In this document: positions 42,129-49,611 of the stretch, piece after piece | How the letters are laid out: every line of letters begins with the position of its first letter | Numbering within the stretch: position 1 is the first letter of the stretch | Origin: a virus | IMG/VR virus record: IMGVR_UViG_3300034072_000773 | Span: 1 to 50,195 of that record | DNA: 50,195 nt | Direction: 5' to 3' (one strand) | The notes under the pieces: generated by a model | Seen by the model: the letters and a program-made list of their open reading frames with translations, nothing else | Database searches by the model: none | Told to the model about the DNA's origin: nothing | Program-made: the position numbers and the translations under genes

Positions 42129-42181
42129 ACCGCCATTCTGACTAAACAGGTCCGGGTGGAATGTCAAGTTAAAATGTCGGT
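42129..42181 (-). promoter_or_regulatory. Promoter motif with a facing copy, 13-bp gap
   Basis: The - strand copy ACCGACATTTTAACTTGACA (42181 to 42162) matches 18 of 19; TAGTCA lies 17 bp on (42144-42139). A + strand copy, ACCGCCATTCTGACTAAACA (42129-42148, 16 of 19), faces it across 13 bp, ten more than the 3-bp gap of other pairs, which keeps the same DNA face. It starts the operon to the helicase. Confidence 0.7.
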
Positions 42182-42188
42182 CACCGGA

Positions 42189-42308
42189 TTATTTGGCTGC
42201 GATTTCGGCCTTGTGACGGGCGGTGTATTCGAGGCCGGCGGGTGCGCTGTAACAAAGGGCGCTGAGCGTAATCACAGCGACCGCAACACGAATGATGGAC
42301 TGGCGCAT
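42189..42308 (-). CDS. Small signal-peptide or membrane peptide
   Basis: A 39-residue peptide starting one base after the stop of the Cas4-like gene. A basic start (M-R-Q-S-I-I-R) leads into a hydrophobic segment (V-A-V-A-V-I-T-L-S-A-L) with A-P-A at a possible signal cleavage point, then Y-T-A-R-H-K-A-E-I-A-A-K. It could be exported or membrane-anchored. It is the last gene before the promoter site at 42129-42181. Small size limits confidence. Confidence 0.5.
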   Translation of the reverse strand: MRQSIIRVAVAVITLSALCYSAPAGLEYTARHKAEIAAK

Positions 42309-42309
42309 G

Positions 42310-43368
42310 TCAGTCCTTGAGCTTCACCGTCAGGCGCTCGTAGCCATTGCCCTCGCGCTGATAGTCCTCAATATCCATGCCCTTCTCGGCAAGGTCGGCC
42401 GCGAGCGACAGGGTGTCGAGCGACTTCTTGCCGGAGCACCACGACAGGCTGATGGAGAAGCGATCGTCCCCTGCCCCCTTGGTGTCCTTGTCTCGGAGGA
42501 TTTGCTTGATCTCCTCATCGACGAGCTTCTTGTCGTGGTCGGCCGTCTTGCCGATCTCGGCAAGCTCTTTCTGCCGCGCAGACAATACAGCGAGTCGATC
42601 CAGAATGTCGGTATCCTCGATCTTCTTCTTGGTCTTCGGCGTCGCCTCCCCTTGTGTGAAAGCACATTCCTGCGTGTATTCGCAGTAGGTGCATCCGCCG
42701 CTGATCTTGCCCTCGGCCATCAGGTCCTTGGGGTCCTCGCAAGAGAATACCTGCGTGGCGCGAGCCTTCGCCGCCTCGTAAATCTTCGGGTCGCGCTTGA
42801 CCACGAACGGACGGATGTCCGACAGCCACGAGGCGTTGAAGTAGATGATCACCGCATATTCGGGGCGGTATTCGGTCAGTTCGTGGATCAAGCCCATCTG
42901 GACCTGCGTCTGCCCGGCGTGGATTGCCTTCTCTTCCTTGACCGTGGCGCGCGGATCGAACGACTTGTATTCGATCACGACACAGTCGGACTCGATGTCA
43001 TCGATCCCAAGCTGGGACAGCGCGTCGAACTCCAAGCCGATCGCGAGGCCGTCGGGAGTGGCCGACAGGCGGCCCTTCTTCAACGTCTCCTGCTCATCAC
43101 CAGCATAGAGCAGTTCAGCACCTTCGGGCATCACTGCCTTGGTGGCCGGCACGGCGAAGTAATTTTCGATGATGTCGCCGCGCTTGGCAGCGCCCCAATC
43201 GGCCTCGTGGCCGTCATCGACATCATACTGGAACTTCTTGAAGTATGCGGCGCGAATACACCCGAAGGTTTCGGATGCACCGAGCGACGCATTACGGTCA
43301 TACTTCCACGATTTCTCGGCGGAGTTCGAGTAAGCGTCGAACATGTTTTCGAAATTGATTGCAGCCAT
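42310..43368 (-). CDS. Cas4/RecB-like Fe-S PD-(D/E)xK nuclease
   Basis: A 352-residue nuclease starting at ATG 43368 (TGATG overlap). The nuclease core is L-S-A-T-P-D106-G and V-I-E133-Y-K135-S, with a downstream Gln in H-A-G-Q-T-Q. Cys37 (G-C-I-R-A-A-Y-F) and Cys226, Cys229, Cys235 (G-C-T-Y-C-E-Y-T-Q-E-C) form the one-plus-three pattern of Cas4/AddB 4Fe-4S nucleases. The C-terminal ~110 residues are a helical extension. It probably acts as a 5'-3' exonuclease in phage recombination or end processing. No CRISPR genes are nearby. Confidence 0.82.
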   Translation of the reverse strand: MAAINFENMFDAYSNSAEKSWKYDRNASLGASETFGCIRAAYFKKFQYDVDDGHEADWGAAKRGDIIENYFAVPATKAVMPEGAELLYAGDEQETLKKGRLSATPDGLAIGLEFDALSQLGIDDIESDCVVIEYKSFDPRATVKEEKAIHAGQTQVQMGLIHELTEYRPEYAVIIYFNASWLSDIRPFVVKRDPKIYEAAKARATQVFSCEDPKDLMAEGKISGGCTYCEYTQECAFTQGEATPKTKKKIEDTDILDRLAVLSARQKELAEIGKTADHDKKLVDEEIKQILRDKDTKGAGDDRFSISLSWCSGKKSLDTLSLAADLAEKGMDIEDYQREGNGYERLTVKLKD

Positions 43369-43907
43369 CAGGGAGCCATCTTCGTCTGGAGGCCATACTT
43401 GGCGCTCGTGAGGTTGAATTTGTGAGCGACACATTCGCCAGCAGCCACGCCGAAACTCTCTCCGATCCAATGGACCAGACAGATAATCTCGTTAAGGTTG
43501 TGCATCATGTCGTCGAGCGAGCCTCGGGCACCGACCATGCCGAAGCGTTCCCGCTCCTGCTTCTTGATCGTGTTCGAGACGTTTCCGACTTCAATCGCCA
43601 GATCGACCAGTTGGTCGGTGACGATACGGGCGTCGGCGTGGCCCTTGCGGGGATTAACCGGCCACCGCGTGATGAGCGGCCGGCCGACGCGCAGTCCGAT
43701 CAGATCGCAGCAGATGATAACATCGCCGATCTCCTCGCGGAGAGCTTCATAGTCATCGCCACCATTGAGCAGATCGACCGCCGCTTGGATCAGTTCACCG
43801 GCTTCACCAGCGAGTTCGTTGCCGGAGTAGGACAGGTCGATGTTACCACCGGTGTCCCACTCTGCCTGCCGGGCGACGTTGGCGTCGCGGAGTGAGAAAA
43901 ACTCCAT
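43368..43907 (-). CDS. MazG-like nucleotide pyrophosphohydrolase (third copy)
   Basis: A 179-residue protein. ATG 43907 in a TGATG overlap is preferred; a GTG one codon earlier is possible. The metal helices are G-N-E-L-A-G-E-A-G-E-L-I-Q and R-E-E-I-G-D-V-I-I-C-C-D, the E-x-x-E and E-x-x-D pattern. A second helical half (V-D-L-A-I-E-V-G-N-V-S, M-M-H-N-L-N-E-I) looks like a degenerate copy of the first. It may form the four-helix bundle within one chain. It lies between a nuclease and an acidic protein. Confidence 0.72.
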   Translation of the reverse strand: MEFFSLRDANVARQAEWDTGGNIDLSYSGNELAGEAGELIQAAVDLLNGGDDYEALREEIGDVIICCDLIGLRVGRPLITRWPVNPRKGHADARIVTDQLVDLAIEVGNVSNTIKKQERERFGMVGARGSLDDMMHNLNEIICLVHWIGESFGVAAGECVAHKFNLTSAKYGLQTKMAP

Positions 43908-44383
43908 CACTCGTCGTCGCCCAGATCATCATCGTCCCGGCCGTCATCCATCGACTCCGGGATGCGGCGGCGCAGGAAGCGCTCCAGTTCCTCGAACAGT
44001 TCGACGAGCGAGACGAAATTGTAGGCTCCGCCGGCCGCGTCCACCAATTCCACGGCGTTTGCGCGCTCTTGGATGTCGAACTCGCCGTCATCATGGAGCA
44101 CGAGCAGAGGCTCGTCGTCTGCCTCCTCCGTGATTTCGATGCTGGTGTAGAGGAACGCGGTGCCGTCGTTCTCATCAACCAGTTCTAGATCGAACTCGGT
44201 GTTGAGGCTGTCGATCACCTCGATTATGGTAGCCGAGCCGAGATAGGCCGAGCTTCCCTTGATGTAGTCGAGATCACCCGCGAAGGCGATTTCCCAATCA
44301 CCGTTGTCGTAGAAGACAAAGGCGGGGGTTCCCGGAGAGTCCCGATCGGGGACCTCCGTGTCAAGGAACAGCAATGTGGACAT
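43907..44383 (-). CDS. Acidic hypothetical protein
   Basis: A 158-residue, very acidic protein ending in a run rich in Asp (D-D-G-R-D-D-D-D-L-G-D-D-E). It alternates strands and turns, with G-D-W-E-I-A-F-A-G-D-L-D-Y and D-D-G-E-F-D-I-Q-E. Strong negative charge can mark DNA mimics or proteins that bind basic partners; nothing here proves this. It is coupled to the MazG-like gene downstream. Confidence 0.65.
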   Translation of the reverse strand: MSTLLFLDTEVPDRDSPGTPAFVFYDNGDWEIAFAGDLDYIKGSSAYLGSATIIEVIDSLNTEFDLELVDENDGTAFLYTSIEITEEADDEPLLVLHDDGEFDIQERANAVELVDAAGGAYNFVSLVELFEELERFLRRRIPESMDDGRDDDDLGDDE

Positions 44384-44408
44384 TCAGATGCTTTCGATTA
44401 GCGGGGCA

Positions 44409-44591
44409 TCAATCAGCCGGGCGCTCAGCCATGCCGATCATATTCCGTCCGGCTGCGTCGAAGGAGGCGAAAGGCCCCTTCAATGCACCGCCGGCCGGGT
44501 GGCGGTAGAACCAGTTGCCCCGCTCTTTGTTGAACTGGTCGCCGCTGTGGAAGGGAACCCCGATGGGGAAGTGAAGCTGGGGCGGCTCCAT
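44409..44591 (-). CDS. Small hypothetical protein
   Basis: A 60-residue protein filling most of the gap between the acidic protein and the DnaQ-like gene. It reads M-E-P-P-Q-L-H-F-P-I-G then N-W-F-Y-R-H-P-A-G-G and F-A-S-F-D-A-A-G-R-N-M. The frame extends open upstream into the DnaQ-like gene, but 44591 is the only ATG in the gap; no strong ribosome site precedes it. Composition looks like the coding neighbours. Confidence 0.5.
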   Translation of the reverse strand: MEPPQLHFPIGVPFHSGDQFNKERGNWFYRHPAGGALKGPFASFDAAGRNMIGMAERPAD

Positions 44592-44631
44592 GACGACAAC
44601 ATTCGTCCGCCCCTGATCGTTGTGTTCGGAC

Positions 44632-45333
44632 TCACGCGGCAGCACATACGTTCTCCAGAAAGTCCTCACGGAGGAGGCCGGCGCGGGCGAGGCGGTAGAC
44701 ATCCTTGTCGAATGCACCGAGTTCGATGAGCTTGTGGAAGAGGCGGCGGGTGGCCTTGATGTCCACGATGGCCGAGTGCGCGTTCTCCAGTTCCTCGTTG
44801 AAGAAGAACATCGTCGCCTCATCGAGGCGCGGCCACTTGTAGGCCGTCTTGGTGTTCTTCTTGGGGATTTTGCAGATCGGCGTCGCTGCCTTCATCGTGC
44901 AGAGCGAAGGCTTACCGGCGAAGACGATGTCGGGGTTCTTCGCCTTGGGCTGGAGCCGGGCGTATTCAGCCGCCATCACTTTCAGGTCGAAAGCGGTGTT
45001 GTGGCAGACGATCACGTCGGCGTGTTCGGCCGCGATCACGAACAGTTCGACCGCATCGGCGATCGGGATACCGTCCGCCTCGCACAACTCGGGCGTGATG
45101 CCGGTGACTTCCGACGCACGGTGCGAGATGATCGACGGCGGGAGGATACCGTTCGGGTCTTCGTGAACGAACCAGTTGTCCGGCTTGATCAGCGCGTCCA
45201 CAGTCATCACGTCAACGCCGTTGCGCTCCAAGATGAAGCCAAGCTGCGTGATGTTCGGCTGGATGGTCTCGTAGGTCTCCGTGCATTTGCGCGGCAGGCC
45301 GGTGGATTCCGTGTCGAAGTAGAGGACGTTCAA
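44632..45333 (-). CDS. DnaQ-like 3'-5' exonuclease (DEDDh)
   Basis: A 233-residue exonuclease. ExoI is Y-F-D-T-E-S-T-G, ExoII is C-H-N-T-A-F-D-L-K-V, and ExoIII is H-S-A-I-V-D-I-K-A, giving the DEDDh set. It could proofread, degrade host nucleic acid or act in recombination together with the Cas4-like nuclease. The polymerase next to it has its own exonuclease domain, so proofreading is not its only option. It overlaps the membrane protein gene by ATGA. Confidence 0.9.
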   Translation of the reverse strand: MNVLYFDTESTGLPRKCTETYETIQPNITQLGFILERNGVDVMTVDALIKPDNWFVHEDPNGILPPSIISHRASEVTGITPELCEADGIPIADAVELFVIAAEHADVIVCHNTAFDLKVMAAEYARLQPKAKNPDIVFAGKPSLCTMKAATPICKIPKKNTKTAYKWPRLDEATMFFFNEELENAHSAIVDIKATRRLFHKLIELGAFDKDVYRLARAGLLREDFLENVCAAA

Positions 45334-45686
45334 TGGACGCTCCCTTCTTCGGCCGAGGAACGGAGCAGGGCTTCCGACATGAAGCCGGGCGTCAGCGTGC
45401 GCTTGGCCTGCTCCGCGATCTGATCGGCCACTTCCTCGTCGAGGATGGCGTCCATCTCAGCGTTACGCAGTCCCAGATGGACGGCGTTGTGGATCAGGCT
45501 GAACAGCCAGAATCGGACGGCCAGAACAACCAGCGGGACAGCCGCAGCGGCCCACGGCGTCAGGCCGAAGTAGGCGGTAGCGGCCAGCGCGCCGGCCAGC
45601 AGACCAGTGCCCACCAGATAGGCTTTCGAGGCCGCTCCGGTGTTCTTGGTGTATTCGTATGGGAGGGAGAGGTCGTCGGGGTGCAT
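45330..45686 (-). CDS. Membrane protein with two spans
   Basis: A 118-residue protein with two hydrophobic segments: A-Y-L-V-G-T-G-L-L-A-G-A-L-A-A-T-A-Y and W-A-A-A-A-V-P-L-V-V-L-A-V-R-F-W-L. A helical, acidic C-terminal tail would face the cytoplasm. It is the first gene after a paired regulatory site, with GAAAGAG before the ATG. It might be a superinfection-exclusion or holin-like protein; the sequence does not decide. Confidence 0.65.
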   Translation of the reverse strand: MHPDDLSLPYEYTKNTGAASKAYLVGTGLLAGALAATAYFGLTPWAAAAVPLVVLAVRFWLFSLIHNAVHLGLRNAEMDAILDEEVADQIAEQAKRTLTPGFMSEALLRSSAEEGSVH

Positions 45687-45707
45687 CGGGTCTCTTTCGA
45701 TGGTGTG

Positions 45708-45750
45708 TTGGTAATTGAAACTTGACCGAATGTCAAGTGAGAATGTCGGT
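45708..45750 (-). promoter_or_regulatory. Promoter motif with a facing copy, 3-bp gap
   Basis: The - strand copy ACCGACATTCTCACTTGACA (45750 to 45731) matches all 19 fixed positions; TACCAA follows 17 bp later (45713-45708). A weak + strand copy at 45708-45727 faces it and gives a perfect central palindrome, CTTGAC-CGAAT-GTCAAG. The motif's first base lies on the polymerase stop codon. It serves genes 45686 down to 42189. Confidence 0.75.
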
Positions 45751-48005
45751 CAGTGCGTGTCTGACCACGACATTCCGTTGGCGGCCGAGGCTTCGACCGG
45801 GAGAGCGAACTGGAGATACTGACCGCACTCCAGAGCCGCATCTAGGCAGATACGCTCGACGGTCTTTTCCAGCCCTTCCCGGCAGGCGATCTGGACTTCG
45901 TCATGGACCCACGCGCAGAACACGAAGTCCTTGTCCCATCCATATTCCAGCCCTTCCTCTTGGAGCTTGTCCTCGATAAAAATGAGCCACCAGTTGGCGA
46001 TCGTCGCGCCCATGCCTTGCAGATCGGTGTTGAGCGCTGCGTGCTTGGAGCGGACGAACAGACGGCGACCGTCCAGACCGACGAGGAACTTTCGCGAAGC
46101 CTGACGCTGAATGTCCCGGATGACCTTGTTCAAGGCCGGCAGGTTTTTCAGGAAGCGTTGCTTGAGTTCCTTACCGATCTTCGCCTGTTGAACCGGCGAG
46201 GACAGAGGAGAAACGATCTTGCCGATCTTCTCATCGCCCGCGCCGTAAAGGAAAGCGTAAATAAAGGTCTTCGCCGTATCACGCGTTTCCAGTTCAGCAA
46301 GGCGCTGATTTTCGGAGTGGATGTCACCTTCGAGCAGAACTTGACCGTAGGCACCGCCATCATACTTGGCCATTTCATGCGCCAAGCAACGAAGTTCGAT
46401 ACCCGCCAAGTCGGACCCTACCAGACGCCAGCCCTCGAACACCGTGAACAGCGAGCGGCATTCATAGCCCCAGCCGCCCTTGAGTCCGAGAATGATGACC
46501 TCGAACATGCGGTCATCGCCAGCCTTGGCCTTGCCCTTCTCGACGATCGCTTCACCGGCCTGATAGGTCGGCGGCAGCAGGTGCCAGTCATCACACCGCT
46601 GGTGATCGACCATCACGAGCACCGGGCCACCACGGAAGTTCGCGTTCGGCCGGACGATGCCGGTCGGGTTGGCGATGCGGCTAAGCTGTCCGTAGCTCGC
46701 CTTCTTCTTGCGGACCGCCGGCACCTGAGCGAGGTTCGGGAATGCGTGGGTCGCACGCGTCGTCACCGCGCCGCAGGGGTTGGTGTAGGCGTGGATGCAG
46801 CCGGAGGTTTCGTTGTAGACCTTGAGCCATGCCTGCTTGCCGTCGGCCAACTGGCCCATCAGCTTGCGGATGGCGAGCAGATCGGCAAGGTCTTCGGCGA
46901 CAGGGAAGCGGTCGATAATACGCCGCAGGATCACGTCGTTGGCTTTGACGTTGCCCTTCTCGGTATAATCTTCGTCTTCTGGAATCCATCCCAAGTCCTG
47001 CAAGCGATCGGTGATCTGCTGGCGGCTGGTCGGCTTGAATTCCTGCCAAGTGATGGGCGTGAACCACGCGCCTTCGCTGTAGCGGGGACGCAGCGGGTCC
47101 TTGAACTTCGCGGCGGCCTTGCCCTTCTGTTCCGGGTAGCCATACCAGCGCAGGTCTTCGACATCCTCCTCGGACTCGTAGAAGCGCGGGAACTCGCCGC
47201 CCTTGACGTTCCGGCCGATCGGAGGGGTGTCCATCCGCTTCTTGGGAATGATGCGGCCGGGGAAGCTGATCGCCAGCTTCTCTTCGAGGCGCTTCTGTTC
47301 GACGACCAGTTCGGCCGCCAGAATGCGAGCGCGCGGCGCGTCAAACGGGAAGCCGTTATCCTGCTGGCGAGCCATGAGGTCGGCCAAGCGATGCTGGACG
47401 TAAACGGCGTCAGGGGCCGCTTCCCGGCTCTCGATCATCTTGACCAAGAGCATGGTAACGTCCACGTCGTTCTCGCAATACGATTCAAGCTCTTCCGTCC
47501 AGCGCCCCCAGACCCAGAAACGCATCTCGTCGGAGTCTTTGGCGTAGCCGCGCGCTAGGCCCTCGGCTTCCTTGATCGCCTTGTAATCGCCCTTGTAGAG
47601 GCCGAGGCGTTGGCCCCAGCTATCGAGCGTGTGCTTGCCGATCAGCTTGCCGTCGAGCTTACCACCTTCAAATAGCCGGTAGTCTTTTTCTTTCTGATCG
47701 GGAAATAGTAGGCGCGCAAGCACCAGAGTGTCGCGAATACGCGCCTGTGGTGACCAGCCGAACAAATATTCCAGCATAGGGATGTCGTATGCAAGAATGT
47801 TGTGCCCCCAGATTTCCTCAGCGTCGTCGAGCAGCGCGAAGAGTTTGGGGATGGTGTTCTCGCGCTTGTTCTTGCGGAACACGAAGCGCTGACCGGTGTC
47901 GTAGTCACGAACGACGACGCAGTGACAGACCGTGACCTGATCCAACAGGCCGTCGGTTTCGGCGTCGAAGACTAGCCGGCGATGCTTTTTAGGCTTGAGC
48001 TTCAT
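45750..48005 (-). CDS. Family A DNA polymerase (T7-like) with an insertion
   Basis: A 751-residue replicative polymerase. The N-terminal exonuclease has D14-x-E16 (F-D-A-E-T-D-G), H-N-I-L-A-Y-D-I-P and Y-C-E-N-D-V-D. The polymerase motifs are A (G-S-D-L-A-G-I-E-L-R), B (R-D-T-A-K-T-F-I-Y-A-F-L-Y-G-A) and C (W-V-H-D-E-V). Between the A-Q-V-P-A-V-R block and Y-E-C-R-S-L-F, which are normally only a few residues apart, lie about 70 extra residues (46466-46690). An HNH gene overlaps its first 17 bases. No separate processivity factor is recognised in the window. Confidence 0.93.
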   Translation of the reverse strand: MKLKPKKHRRLVFDAETDGLLDQVTVCHCVVVRDYDTGQRFVFRKNKRENTIPKLFALLDDAEEIWGHNILAYDIPMLEYLFGWSPQARIRDTLVLARLLFPDQKEKDYRLFEGGKLDGKLIGKHTLDSWGQRLGLYKGDYKAIKEAEGLARGYAKDSDEMRFWVWGRWTEELESYCENDVDVTMLLVKMIESREAAPDAVYVQHRLADLMARQQDNGFPFDAPRARILAAELVVEQKRLEEKLAISFPGRIIPKKRMDTPPIGRNVKGGEFPRFYESEEDVEDLRWYGYPEQKGKAAAKFKDPLRPRYSEGAWFTPITWQEFKPTSRQQITDRLQDLGWIPEDEDYTEKGNVKANDVILRRIIDRFPVAEDLADLLAIRKLMGQLADGKQAWLKVYNETSGCIHAYTNPCGAVTTRATHAFPNLAQVPAVRKKKASYGQLSRIANPTGIVRPNANFRGGPVLVMVDHQRCDDWHLLPPTYQAGEAIVEKGKAKAGDDRMFEVIILGLKGGWGYECRSLFTVFEGWRLVGSDLAGIELRCLAHEMAKYDGGAYGQVLLEGDIHSENQRLAELETRDTAKTFIYAFLYGAGDEKIGKIVSPLSSPVQQAKIGKELKQRFLKNLPALNKVIRDIQRQASRKFLVGLDGRRLFVRSKHAALNTDLQGMGATIANWWLIFIEDKLQEEGLEYGWDKDFVFCAWVHDEVQIACREGLEKTVERICLDAALECGQYLQFALPVEASAANGMSWSDTH

Positions 48006-48477
48006 AGAAGGATACGATGGCTTTCAATTGGTCGAGAGAGGCGTTCGACTTGAGGCGGTTGGCGAGCCAACTCACGACAACGACGTTGCCTTTGACATAC
48101 CCAAGGGTATTATCGATGCGGTCTAGCGAGGGACTGTTGTCTTGCTTACGCCCAGACCCGCGCTCTAATGGGAAACCGAATACCGGACAGCGATCCGGTA
48201 TTGTTATGTCGGAGGCAGTAATATCTATGGACAGGCCCAGCTTCTTAGCACGCTCACGGGCGGCGAAGATCATAGTTGCTTCTGGGTTCCTAGCTCGCCA
48301 ATCCTTAACTGCTTCACGCTGCGTGGCGGGATTTTCTTCTCGCCACCGCTTGTTATTGCGGTTCTTCTGCTCGCGGTTTTCCTTCTGGTAGCGCGCCGTC
48401 CGGTCGATGACCTTCTCTCGGTTCGCTTGATAATATGTTTGGTCGAGCTTCCGCTTCTGCTGGGTGGCGTTCGTCAT
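47989..48477 (-). CDS. HNH-type endonuclease upstream of the polymerase gene
   Basis: A 162-residue protein with a basic, coiled N-terminal half (Q-A-N-R-E-K-V-I-D-R-T-A-R-Y-Q) and a nuclease-like C-terminal half: R-C-P-V-F-G-F-P-L, S-L-D-R-I-D-N-T-L-G-Y-V-K-G-N-V and W-L-A-N-R-L-K-S-N. Such phage HNH/endonuclease VII-like proteins behave as homing nucleases. It runs 17 bases past the polymerase start codon. The ATG at 48477 has no ribosome site and lies just inside the predicted -10 of the promoter, so it may be poorly expressed. It is paralogous to the partial gene at 50078. Confidence 0.75.
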   Translation of the reverse strand: MTNATQQKRKLDQTYYQANREKVIDRTARYQKENREQKNRNNKRWREENPATQREAVKDWRARNPEATMIFAARERAKKLGLSIDITASDITIPDRCPVFGFPLERGSGRKQDNSPSLDRIDNTLGYVKGNVVVVSWLANRLKSNASLDQLKAIVSFYEAQA

Positions 48478-48520
48478 CGTAAAGCAGAACTGTCCATGAA
48501 TGTCAAGTGAGAATGGCGGT
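48478..48520 (-). promoter_or_regulatory. Promoter motif before the HNH-polymerase unit
   Basis: ACCGCCATTCTCACTTGACA on the - strand (48520 to 48501) matches 18 of 19 positions. TTTACG lies 17 bp on (48483-48478). The expected start, near 48471, would fall inside the HNH gene's first codons. This suggests that the promoter originally served the polymerase and the HNH gene came later. Confidence 0.7.
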
Positions 48521-48942
48521 CACGGGCAGCAGCGCGGGCTTCCTCCACAATAGCTCATATCCGGGTCGAAACCGTCTTCGTCAGGATCGCAGGGATATTC
48601 GTAGGAGCGATCGCATCCCCGGCAGGTCGCCATGATCTTGCCGTCGGATTCCCACAGGCCGTCGGGCAGCATCGTTTCGGGTTCAGGGGCGTTGGCTTTT
48701 TCCATGATGGACTCGCAATGACAGGGAAGAGGGACGCACCAGCAGACGAGGTCTTTTCCTCGCAGGGCCGACACGTCGAGATCGGGAAGCACCTCGTTCT
48801 TGAAGCGCTCAATGACACGGGCGCGGGAGCCATGGGTTCCGCCGATGAAGGGGTTCCCGTATGGCGTCCCGCGCCCGCAATAGATCGCGCCCTTGGGGAT
48901 TGGGATGCGATGCTTGTGCCGCAGATTATAGAGACGCGGCAT
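48520..48942 (-). CDS. DUF4326 protein with Cys-rich tail
   Basis: A 140-residue protein. Residues 1-~85 match DUF4326: Y-C-G-R-G-T-P-Y-G-N-P-F, R-V-I-E-R-F, L-R-G-K-D-L-V-C-W-C-V-P and C-H-C-E. The function of this family, common in phages, is not known to me. The C-terminal ~55 residues add C-R-G-C-D-R-S-Y-E-Y-P-C and C-G-G-S-P-R-C-C-P, a likely zinc-binding element. The start overlaps the upstream small gene's stop by TGATG. Confidence 0.8.
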   Translation of the reverse strand: MPRLYNLRHKHRIPIPKGAIYCGRGTPYGNPFIGGTHGSRARVIERFKNEVLPDLDVSALRGKDLVCWCVPLPCHCESIMEKANAPEPETMLPDGLWESDGKIMATCRGCDRSYEYPCDPDEDGFDPDMSYCGGSPRCCP

Positions 48943-49055
48943 CAGGTCGTGCGCGGCTCATCATCGTCATCATCGTCGCGGTCCAGCCAGTCGTAGATGA
49001 CATCCACGATCATGGAGCCGGCGACGAAGATGGCGAGCAAGGTCAGGGCGTCCAT
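48942..49055 (-). CDS. Very small membrane peptide
   Basis: A 37-residue peptide with one hydrophobic segment (L-T-L-L-A-I-F-V-A-G-S-M-I-V-D-V-I-Y) and an acidic tail (D-R-D-D-D-D-D-D-E). GGAG precedes the ATG by one base, a short spacing. It is coupled to the DUF4326 gene. It may be real, although the size makes chance possible; no function can be given. Confidence 0.5.
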   Translation of the reverse strand: MDALTLLAIFVAGSMIVDVIYDWLDRDDDDDDEPRTT

Positions 49056-49071
49056 GCTCCGCTCGAAAGCG

Positions 49072-49611
49072 TCATAGGTCGAGGGCAAGCTGGCCTCCTT
49101 CGGTTACGTCAAAGGGTTCGGGTTCCGGGGAAGGCGCGTCGAACTGGACATAGCCGGCGTCCTTCGACATCTCGCGGGCGATCTGCTCGAAGAAGGTGTG
49201 GTAGCCATAGTCATGGCAGACCACGACGCCGTCGAGCATCCCGAAGTTCCCGTAGTGGATGTCGGCGAAAGCCTTGGGGATCACCCCTCCCCGCGTCCGG
49301 GTCAGCGCCGCTTTGAAATCCTTGTCACACTGGAACGGCTGGGTGCGCCCCTGCACCAAGACGTTGCCATAGGAGTCGATGTCGTAGCAGGGCGCGAACC
49401 AATCACGCACCGGCCAGTCCTTCAATTCCTGCCAGATCAGGTATTCGGTCTGGTTGTGAAAGGTCTTGCCGGAATGCTCGACCTTGAGGACTCGCGTCTT
49501 GTCATGCAAGATTTCATAGACATGGCGCGAAGCCCCACGGCCGATACATTCACCGACAAAGATATTCAGCGTCGAGTTCTTGAGGTTGATTACCTCGTCG
49601 GTGATGTGCAT
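49072..49611 (-). CDS. Protein-kinase-like fold protein
   Basis: A 179-residue protein with a reduced kinase-like pattern. It shows a Gly-loop I-G-R-G-A-S-R-H-V-Y-E (23-33), a candidate Lys43 in V-L-K-V-E, Glu56 in N-Q-T-E-Y, a catalytic-loop-like D-I-H-Y-G-N-F-G (117-124) and H-D-Y-G (133-136) at the DFG position. Kinases are usually over 250 residues, so the C-lobe must be minimal. The start at 49611 (TGATG overlap) is preferred to an upstream ATG inside the next gene. It may phosphorylate a host target or be a pseudokinase. Confidence 0.65.
   Translation of the reverse strand: MHITDEVINLKNSTLNIFVGECIGRGASRHVYEILHDKTRVLKVEHSGKTFHNQTEYLIWQELKDWPVRDWFAPCYDIDSYGNVLVQGRTQPFQCDKDFKAALTRTRGGVIPKAFADIHYGNFGMLDGVVVCHDYGYHTFFEQIAREMSKDAGYVQFDAPSPEPEPFDVTEGGQLALDL

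Noticed and set aside
42310-43368. A CRISPR-Cas adaptation locus
   Set aside because: The Cas4-like gene has no cas1, cas2 or repeat array near it in the window; phage recombination is a simpler reading.
46466-46690. Intein in the DNA polymerase
   Set aside because: The extra segment is too short for a full intein and lacks the splice-junction residues, so an ordinary insertion is more likely.
45903-47558. 551-codon + strand frame opposite the polymerase
   Set aside because: The - strand encodes all family A motifs; the + frame shows none and lies on the non-transcribed strand of its region.
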